DNA from: Pseudogemmobacter humi
Lineage (GTDB): Bacteria; Pseudomonadota; Alphaproteobacteria; Rhodobacterales; Rhodobacteraceae
Reading direction: 5' to 3'
Assembly (NCBI RefSeq): GCF_900609055.1
Contig: NZ_UXAW01000071.1
Span: 1 to 64,000, forward strand
DNA: 64,000 nucleotides
Part shown: piece by piece, positions 57,892 through 64,000 of the stretch
How positions within the stretch are numbered: the first letter of the stretch is position 1
Layout of the letters: the number at the start of each line of letters is the position of its first letter
The notes under the pieces: model-generated
Told to the model about the DNA's origin: nothing
Databases searched by the model: none
The model's input: only the letters and a program-made list of their open reading frames with translations
Translations under genes and position numbers: made by a program

Positions 57892-59409
57892 ATGCCCGCC
57901 CGTCAACCCGATCCGAAACGCTGGCTGGTGCTGCTCGCGGTGATGCTGGCGTTCCTGCCGGTGGTGCTGGACATGACCATCCTGCATGTCGCCGTGCCCA
58001 GACTGACCCAGGCGCTGGCCGCTTCCGGCACCGAAGTGCTGTGGGTAATCGACATCTATCCGCTGCTGATGGCGGGTCTGCTGGTGCCGATGGGGACGCT
58101 GGCCGACCGGATCGGCAACCGGCGCATCCTGCTGACCGGGCTGGTGATCTTCGGCGCGGCCTCGGCCTTTGCGGCCTTTGCGCCCAATGCGCCGGTGCTG
58201 ATCGCGGCGCGGATGCTGCTGGCGCTTGGCGGCTCGATGATCATGCCCTGCGTGCTGGGGATCATCCGCCGCACCTTCGAGGATGAGAAGGAACGCGGTC
58301 TGGCGCTTGGCCTCTGGGGCACGGTCGGCGCGGCGGGGGCGGCGGTCGGCCCGCTGATCGGCGGCGCGCTGCTGGAGCATTTCTGGTGGGGCTCGGTCTT
58401 TCTGATCAATATCCCGGTGATGGTGGTCGTCGTGACCGCCTGCTGGCTCCTGCTGCCCCGGCGCGAGGAAACCACCCCCGGCCATTGGGCCATCGGCCAG
58501 GCGCTTTTGCTGATCTTCGGCATGATCGCGACGGTTTACGCGATCAAGGCCGGGTTCGGGGCCAGACAATCGCTGCCCGTCGTGCTGGCGGTGCTGGCGC
58601 TCGGGCTTGGGCTGCTGACGATTTTCGCCCGCAAGCAGATGCGCGCGGCCGAGCCGATGCTGGATCTGTCGCTCTTCTCGCATCCGGCCATTCTGGCGGG
58701 GATGATCATGGCGATGGTCGCCAGCGGGTCGCTGGCCGGGGTCGAGCTGACGCTGGCGCAAGAGTTGCAATATGTGCTGGACAAGACCCCGCTTCAGGCC
58801 GGGATCTTCATGATCCCGATCATGGCCGCGGCGGCGATCGGCGGGCCGGTGGCGGGCTGGCTTTCGGCCCGGTTCGGCCTGCGCCCGGTGGCGAGCCTCT
58901 CGATGGCGGTTTCGTCCGTCGCCCTGGCCTGGCTGGCCTTGAGCGATTTCCACACGTCGGGGGTGATGGTGCCCGCGCTGCTGGCGGTGCTGGGGCTGGC
59001 GCTGTCCATCGGGCTGACAGCCTCGTCCATCGCCATCATGGGCTCGGTCGAGGCCAGCAAGGGCGGCGCGGCGGGCTCGCTTGAGGCCACCGGCTATGAA
59101 CTCGGCACGGGCCTCGGCATCACCTTCTTCGGCGTCTTCATGTCGGTGGTTTACGGGCGGCATTTCGATGCGCCGCCAGGGCTTTCGGCCGGTCAGGCGG
59201 CTCAGGCGACCCGCTCGATCGGGGACAGCTATCTTGTCGCCCGCGATCTGGCGGCGGTCGAAGGAGAGGCGGTGATTGCGGCGGGCAAGGCGGCGTTTTC
59301 CTCGACCCATTCGGTGCTGCTGCTGACCGCAGCGGCGCTGATCGGCGCGCTGGCGGCCTTGGTGTTCTTCCTGCTGGCAAGGGTGAAAACCACCAGCGCG
59401 CAGCACTGA
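57892..59409 (+). CDS. MFS multidrug efflux transporter (DHA2/QacA-like)
   Basis: 505 residues and about 14 membrane helices. The DHA2 first-helix motif is VVLDMTILHVAVPRL, motif A is MGTLADRIGNRRILLTG, and motif C is in GLWGTVGAAGAAVGPLIGG. It exports cations or drugs by proton antiport. It starts 34 bp after the candidate operator and is divergent from its likely repressor. Confidence 0.93.
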   Translation: MPARQPDPKRWLVLLAVMLAFLPVVLDMTILHVAVPRLTQALAASGTEVLWVIDIYPLLMAGLLVPMGTLADRIGNRRILLTGLVIFGAASAFAAFAPNAPVLIAARMLLALGGSMIMPCVLGIIRRTFEDEKERGLALGLWGTVGAAGAAVGPLIGGALLEHFWWGSVFLINIPVMVVVVTACWLLLPRREETTPGHWAIGQALLLIFGMIATVYAIKAGFGARQSLPVVLAVLALGLGLLTIFARKQMRAAEPMLDLSLFSHPAILAGMIMAMVASGSLAGVELTLAQELQYVLDKTPLQAGIFMIPIMAAAAIGGPVAGWLSARFGLRPVASLSMAVSSVALAWLALSDFHTSGVMVPALLAVLGLALSIGLTASSIAIMGSVEASKGGAAGSLEATGYELGTGLGITFFGVFMSVVYGRHFDAPPGLSAGQAAQATRSIGDSYLVARDLAAVEGEAVIAAGKAAFSSTHSVLLLTAAALIGALAALVFFLLARVKTTSAQH

Positions 59410-59473
59410 GGCAAAGCTCTGCGCAGCGCTTCCGCCAGCGCGCAGAGGAACCGTGCAAAGCCCGCCCCGGGGG

Positions 59474-61234
59474 TCAGAGCAATGCGTCGTCCGCCGCCAT
59501 GATATCGGCGGCGCCGGCCCGGATCGCGCTTTCCAGTGCGACAGTCCGGGGGAGCAATCGGGATGTGAAATAACGAGCCATTGCCAGCTTGTGCCGTGCC
59601 AGCGCAGGAGAGGAGTTCCGAGCCGCCTTTCCCGCCATGCGCACCCAGAGCCACCCATAGGTGACCAGGGCAAAGCAATGCAGATATTCCGTCGCCGCGG
59701 CCCCGGTTTCGCGCGGATCGCCGGCCCTCGACAGAACGAACCCGGTCAGATCTTCAAGGCGGGTCAGGGCTGAGGCAACAGCCCTTCTTGCCGGTTCCAG
59801 CTCTTCGGCGGCCTGCGGGGCAAGATCATCGCGCATCAGCGCGAAAAAGCGACGCGCCGGATCTCCGTTCTCCATTGGCAGTTTGCGGCCGACCAGGTCC
59901 ATCGCCTGCACGCCGTTCGTGCCTTCATAAATCTGGGTGATGCGGGCATCGCGCACATATTGCTCCATGCCCCATTCGCGGATGTAGCCGTGACCGCCGA
60001 AGACCTGTTGTGACTTTACCGCGGTCTCAAAGCCGAAATCGGTGCAGGCGGCTTTAACCACCGGCGTCAGCAGGGCGACATAGCCCCCGGCTTCGCGGCG
60101 GGTTGCGGGATCGGGATGGCGGGCCGCGATATCCATCTGCAAGGCGGTCCAGATGCCAAGCGCGCGGCCCGCCTCGGTGAGCGCGCGCCCGGTCAGCAGC
60201 ATCCCGCGTACATCGGCATGGCCGATGATCGGCACCGGCCCCAAACTGCCATCCGCCCCCCGCCCCTGACGCCGCTCGCGCGCATAGGCCACGGCTTTCT
60301 GACTGGCCGCTTCGCCGATCCCCAGGCCCTGCATCCCGACAAACAGACGCTCGGCGTTCATCATGGTGAACATGGCGTTCAGCCCGGCGCCGGGTTCGCC
60401 GATCAGCCAGGCGGTCGCGCCGTCGTAATTCATCACGCAGGTCGGCTGGGCATGGATTCCCATCTTGTGTTCCAGCGCACCAACGGACATCCGGTTGCGA
60501 AGCCCCGTCTCGCCCGCCTCATCGGCAAGGAATTTCGGCGCAAGGAACAGGCTGATCCCCCTGACGCCCGCCGCCGCGCCCGGCAGCCGCGCCAGCACCA
60601 GATGCACGATATTGCCGCCGAAATCGTGATCGCCCGAAGAGATGAAGATTTTCGTTCCATGCAGCGCATAGGTGCCGTCACCGCATGGTTCGGCCCGGGT
60701 CGTGAGCTGCCCGAGATCTGTTCCGGCGCCGGCTTCGGTCAGGGCCATGGCCCCGGTCCACTCGCCCTGGATCATCTTCGGAAGATACTGCTGCTTCAGC
60801 GCGTCGCCGGCATGGTGGAAGATGGTCTCGGCCGCGCCACGGGTCAGCCCCGCGAACAGTCCGAAGGACAGATTGGCGGATGACAGCATTTCATCCAGCA
60901 GCAACTGAAGCACATGGGGCAGGCCCTGGCCTCCGAACTCGGGCGCGCCCGAAAGACCCGCCCAGCCCGCGGTGACAAATGCCCGATAAGCGGCGGGGAA
61001 GCCCTGCGGCGTGCTCACCACGCCGTCTGCAAGTCTGCAACCCTGCTCATCGCCGGGCCGGTTCAGCGGTTCAAGAATACGGGCGCAGAATTTTCCGGCC
61101 TCATCAAGTATGCTGGTCGCCAACCCGGTATTGATATCGCCGAAACCAGGAAGGACGGACATCTTCTCATCGAAATCAAAGACATCCCCCAGCAGAAAAG
61201 ACATGTCGGCAACGGGCGGAACATAGGCTGTCAT
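59474..61234 (-). CDS. acyl-CoA dehydrogenase (long form, DmdC-like)
   Basis: 586 residues, longer than the 380-residue standard. FAD/substrate motifs: MALTEAGAGTDLGQLTTRA, KIFISSGDHD, QVFGGHGYIREW and YEGTNGVQAMDLVGRKL, with the catalytic Glu in YEGTNG. The C-terminal extension of about 120 residues and the start TAYVPPVADMSFLL match the family that includes the DMSP-pathway enzyme DmdC. The substrate is not settled by sequence. GGAAGAG lies before the ATG at 61234. It is 144 bp downstream of mhpE on the same strand, perhaps the same unit. Confidence 0.9.
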   Translation of the reverse strand: MTAYVPPVADMSFLLGDVFDFDEKMSVLPGFGDINTGLATSILDEAGKFCARILEPLNRPGDEQGCRLADGVVSTPQGFPAAYRAFVTAGWAGLSGAPEFGGQGLPHVLQLLLDEMLSSANLSFGLFAGLTRGAAETIFHHAGDALKQQYLPKMIQGEWTGAMALTEAGAGTDLGQLTTRAEPCGDGTYALHGTKIFISSGDHDFGGNIVHLVLARLPGAAAGVRGISLFLAPKFLADEAGETGLRNRMSVGALEHKMGIHAQPTCVMNYDGATAWLIGEPGAGLNAMFTMMNAERLFVGMQGLGIGEAASQKAVAYARERRQGRGADGSLGPVPIIGHADVRGMLLTGRALTEAGRALGIWTALQMDIAARHPDPATRREAGGYVALLTPVVKAACTDFGFETAVKSQQVFGGHGYIREWGMEQYVRDARITQIYEGTNGVQAMDLVGRKLPMENGDPARRFFALMRDDLAPQAAEELEPARRAVASALTRLEDLTGFVLSRAGDPRETGAAATEYLHCFALVTYGWLWVRMAGKAARNSSPALARHKLAMARYFTSRLLPRTVALESAIRAGAADIMAADDALL

Positions 61235-61378
61235 CGGATATCTCTTCCGGAAAAAGGGGTCTGTCGGTCCCGGCTTTGCCCGGATCGCGGACGGCACAAG
61301 TGCTGTGGCGGGCATAGCGACACCCTGCCGGAAGCGATGCGACCGACAGGGAAGGCGCCAGCGGAGGAAGGCCCGTGA

Positions 61379-62428
61379 TCAGCCAGCCGTGCCCGGCAGG
61401 CCACGCGCGCGGGCCATGCTCATGGCGGTGTCCTGGATCATGTCTTCCTGGCCGCCGATCATCTTCTTGCGGCCGAGTTCGATCAGAATGTCGCGGGCGG
61501 GAACGCCGAAGCGTTCCGCCGCGCGGCGGGCGGGCAAGAGGAAGGTCGAATAGACCCCGGCATAGCCGAGCGTCAGCGCCTCGCGGTCGACCCGGACGAT
61601 ACTATCCATGAACGGCACCACCACGTCTTCGGCCAGATCCATCAGCGCGAAGGTGTTGCTGCCGGTCTCGATCCCCATCCGGTCGCAGACGGCGGCCAGC
61701 ACCTCGATCGGCGCATTCCCGGCGCCCGCGCCCAGCCCGGCAAGCGAGGCATCGATCCGGCTTGCCCCGGCAGCGATGGCCGCGATGGAATTGGCGATGC
61801 CGAGGCCGAGGTTGTGGTGGCCGTGGAAGCCGATCTCCGTCCCGGGCTTCAGCGCGTCACGCAGGCGGCTGATCACTTCGGTCACGTCATCGGTCAGCAT
61901 ATATCCCGCGGAATCCGTGATATAGACCGTGTTGGCGCCGTAGCTTTCCATCAAAAGCGCCTGTTCGGTCAGGCCTTTGGCGTCGTTCAAATGCGACATC
62001 ATCAGAAAGCCGGTCGTATCCATCCCCAGCTTGCGCGCGAAGGCGATATGCTGCGGCGAGGTATCGGCCTCGGTGCAATGCGTCGCCACATGGACCGAGC
62101 GCGCGCCGCAGTCATAGGCCTCCTGCAATTCGCGCATGGTGCCAAGGCCGGGGATCAGCAGGACCGAGATCGTGGCCTGTTTCACCACCGCCGCCACCGC
62201 CGAGATATATTCGGCGTTCGAGGCCAGCGCCCGTCCATGCTGGATCGAATTGCCGCCCAGCCCCGCGCCATGGGTGACTTGCAGGTAAGGCACCCCCGCC
62301 GCATCCAGGGCCGAGGCGATCTTCACCATCATCTCGACCGGGATCTGTTCGCGTTTCGCATGCATCCCGTCGCGCAAAGACATGTCATGCAGCCTGACCT
62401 TGCGGCCTTCGAGTTTGCTCTTCGCCAT
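61379..62428 (-). CDS. mhpE: 4-hydroxy-2-oxovalerate aldolase
   Basis: 349 residues, class II-like Mn aldolase that splits 4-hydroxy-2-oxovalerate into pyruvate and acetaldehyde. Motifs: [16 protein letters not shown] (near 14-29), [17 protein letters not shown] and the metal-binding [13 protein letters not shown]. It channels acetaldehyde to MhpF, encoded immediately upstream. The start codon overlaps the mhpF stop (TGATG); a GTG three bases earlier is possible. Confidence 0.96.
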   Translation of the reverse strand: MAKSKLEGRKVRLHDMSLRDGMHAKREQIPVEMMVKIASALDAAGVPYLQVTHGAGLGGNSIQHGRALASNAEYISAVAAVVKQATISVLLIPGLGTMRELQEAYDCGARSVHVATHCTEADTSPQHIAFARKLGMDTTGFLMMSHLNDAKGLTEQALLMESYGANTVYITDSAGYMLTDDVTEVISRLRDALKPGTEIGFHGHHNLGLGIANSIAAIAAGASRIDASLAGLGAGAGNAPIEVLAAVCDRMGIETGSNTFALMDLAEDVVVPFMDSIVRVDREALTLGYAGVYSTFLLPARRAAERFGVPARDILIELGRKKMIGGQEDMIQDTAMSMARARGLPGTAG

Positions 62429-63360
62429 CACACGGCCTCCGCTTCAGACTGTTTCACACCCGGCAGGGCGATGGAGCCGTCCTGGATCCCTTTCGCGAAC
62501 ATCTCGGCGGTGCGGGCGGCGGCGGCGGTCATGATGTCGAGATTGCCGGCATAGGTCGGCAGGTAGTCGCCAAGGCCCGCGACCTCCATGAAGACCGCGA
62601 CGCGGTTGCCGTCGAAATCGGGGCCGTTCACAAGGCGGTAGCCCGGGACGTAAATCTGCACCTGTTCGATCATCCGCAGCACGGAGGCGGTGATCGCCTC
62701 GCGGTCGGGGGCGCCTTCGACCTCGCAATAGATCGTGTTGCGCATGATCAGCGGCGGATCGGCGGGGTTGATGATGGCGAGCGCCTTGCCGCGTTTCGCG
62801 CCGCCCACCTTCTCCAGCGCGTTGGAGGTCGTATAGGTGAACTCGTCGAGATTGGCGCGTGTGCCCGGCCCCACCGACAGCGAGCTGAGCGAGGCGATGA
62901 TCTCGGCATAACCGACCGGCTGCACCGCGCCGACCGCCGCCACAATCGGGATCGTCGCCTGCCCGGCGCAGGAGATCATGTTGACATTGACCACGCCCCC
63001 CGCCGCCGCGATCTGCGCGAGGTTGACCGGCGGCACGCACAGCGGCCCGATGGCGGCGGGCGTCAGATCGACCATCAGCACGCCCAGCTCATTGAGTTTG
63101 CGGCTGTTTTCGGCATGAACATAGGCCGAGGTCGCGTCAAAGGCGATCTGGATCCCGTCGGCCAGCACATGCGGCATGAGCCCGTCCACGCCCTCATGCG
63201 TGGTCTTCAGCCCCATCTCCCGCGCCCGCGCGAGGCCCTCGGAGCCTGGATCGATCCCCACCATCCAGACCGGCTCCAGCACATCCGAGCGTTTCAGCTT
63301 GTATAGCAGGTCGGTGCCGATATTGCCGGACCCGATCAGGGCGCATTTGATCTTTGCCAT
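62428..63360 (-). CDS. mhpF: acetaldehyde dehydrogenase (acylating)
   Basis: 310 residues. NAD-binding [16 protein letters not shown] at the N-terminus and catalytic Cys in [13 protein letters not shown]. It makes acetyl-CoA from acetaldehyde delivered by the aldolase. GGGGGGAAGA precedes the ATG at 63360; the decarboxylase gene lies 18 bp upstream. Confidence 0.96.
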   Translation of the reverse strand: MAKIKCALIGSGNIGTDLLYKLKRSDVLEPVWMVGIDPGSEGLARAREMGLKTTHEGVDGLMPHVLADGIQIAFDATSAYVHAENSRKLNELGVLMVDLTPAAIGPLCVPPVNLAQIAAAGGVVNVNMISCAGQATIPIVAAVGAVQPVGYAEIIASLSSLSVGPGTRANLDEFTYTTSNALEKVGGAKRGKALAIINPADPPLIMRNTIYCEVEGAPDREAITASVLRMIEQVQIYVPGYRLVNGPDFDGNRVAVFMEVAGLGDYLPTYAGNLDIMTAAAARTAEMFAKGIQDGSIALPGVKQSEAEAV

Positions 63361-63378
63361 TCTTCCCCCCCTTGCCCG

Positions 63379-64000
63379 TCAGTCGCCGAAACGGACCGAA
63401 ACCGAGCCCATATCCAGAAACCGCGCGATCAGGCTGTCGCCGGATTTCACCGGCACCGCCGCCGTGATCGCGCCGCTCATCACGAAACTGCCGGCGGGCA
63501 GCACCTCGCCCATCTCATGCAACACACCCACCAGCATCGCCACCGCATCGGCCGGATGGCCCAGCACCTCGGCCGAGGCGCCAAGGGCGACGATCTCGCC
63601 ATTCAGCTCCATCACGGTGCCGATGGTGCGCAGATCAATGCTGCCCGGGCGACGCGGCCGCCCGCCCGCGATAAACCGCGCGGAAGAGCTGTTATCGGCC
63701 AGCACGCTTTCCAGATCGAATTTGAACCCGGTGAAACGGCTGTCGATGATCTCGACCGAGGGCTGGATGTAATCGGTCGCCGCCAGCACCTGATCGCGGC
63801 TGACCTGGCCGGACAGTTCCGCCCCCATGACAAACGCGATCTCGCATTCGGCGCGCGGATGGATCATGTCGCCCAGCGAAATCACCGAGTTCTCGGGCCG
63901 CGCCATCGCATCGGTCAGAAAGCCGATGCCCGGCTTGTCGACCCCCATCTGCAACATCTTGGGCCGCGAGGTCAGCCCGGCCTTCCAGCCCACGACCCGC
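63379..64000 (-). CDS. dmpH: 4-oxalocrotonate decarboxylase (partial, cut by window edge)
   Basis: C-terminal 206 residues of an FAH-family enzyme. Motifs: VGWKAGLTSRPKMLQMGVDKP, HPRAECEIAFV, VEIIDSRFTGFKFDLESVLADN, SSARFIAGG and DLRTIGTVMELNGEI. The SSARF and LGHPADAVAML style fits 4-oxalocrotonate decarboxylase (XylI/DmpH) better than 2-oxopent-4-enoate hydratase (MhpD). It decarboxylates 4-oxalocrotonate in catechol meta-cleavage. The frame is open through the window end, so the true start lies outside. Confidence 0.88.
   Translation of the reverse strand, partial: RVVGWKAGLTSRPKMLQMGVDKPGIGFLTDAMARPENSVISLGDMIHPRAECEIAFVMGAELSGQVSRDQVLAATDYIQPSVEIIDSRFTGFKFDLESVLADNSSSARFIAGGRPRRPGSIDLRTIGTVMELNGEIVALGASAEVLGHPADAVAMLVGVLHEMGEVLPAGSFVMSGAITAAVPVKSGDSLIARFLDMGSVSVRFGD

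Overview
The window is high-GC DNA with the gene content and habits of a Rhodobacterales alphaproteobacterium (Rhodobacter/Rhodovulum/Paracoccus type). The markers are a hisS-hisZ-hisG cluster with short-form HisG, a membrane urate hydroxylase PuuD, a DUF2125 protein, tandem Kdo transferases, a Sox/flavocytochrome sulfide cluster, a DUF5928 glycosyltransferase, and many ATGA or TGATG stop/start overlaps. I cannot assign a genus. I saw no tRNA, rRNA or CRISPR array.

Layout. 1-1870: the right edge of what looks like mobile DNA (an ORF tail and a TniQ-family gene), running against the 3' end of guaD. 1869-5262: guanine deaminase, MgtE and 5-formyl-THF cyclo-ligase. 5802-11057: an unusual surface/secretion locus with an RTX protein, a Slam-like barrel, a TbpB-like small lipoprotein, two PepSY proteins and an OmpR-type two-component system. 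11317-18233: lepA, two proteins of unknown role and two waaA-type genes. 18458-23232: a sulfur-oxidation operon (cytochrome c, FccB/SoxF, YeeE-type transporter, second FccB-like protein, SoxY, SoxZ). 23299-26885: HIT protein, GT14 glycosyltransferase, sulfotransferase, VOC protein. 26905-34765: urate-to-glyoxylate purine degradation (NCS2 permease, puuD, uraH, puuE-uraD fusion, ureidoglycine aminohydrolase, allA). 34827-42903: hisG/hisZ/hisS, slyX, a DUF1444-like protein and dnaE. 43092-52600: xdhABC and a BMP-family purine/nucleoside ABC importer. 53596-57186: phosphoesterase, Ser/Thr kinase-UspA fusion, SDR and monooxygenase. 57250-59409: TetR/MFS efflux pair. 59474-64000: acyl-CoA dehydrogenase and the lower meta-cleavage genes mhpE, mhpF and dmpH (cut by the window edge).

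How it works together. guaD, xdhABC, the BMP importer, the NCS2 permease, PuuD, UraH, PuuE-UraD, UGHY and AllA make a nearly complete route from imported guanine/xanthine through urate and allantoin to glyoxylate plus urea. The allantoate-cleaving step is not in the window. The sulfide operon pairs flavocytochrome-type dehydrogenases with the SoxYZ carrier, but soxXA, soxB and soxCD are absent here.

The most novel signals are these. First, a 39-bp element (CTGAC-N6-CTGAC-N7-GTCAG-N6-GTCAG) occurs with exact spacing both in the divergent promoter of the two-component/PepSY/lipoprotein locus and upstream of the RTX gene, suggesting one regulon. Second, a barrel-only Slam-like protein is translationally coupled to a TbpB-like lipoprotein. 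Third, a 51-bp intergenic palindromic repeat is inserted in frame (17 codons) inside xdhB, with a near-identical copy next to hisG. Fourth, clustered perfect palindromes lie at operon ends. Fifth, a degenerate tandem duplication of about 230 bp lies at 52.9-53.4 kb.
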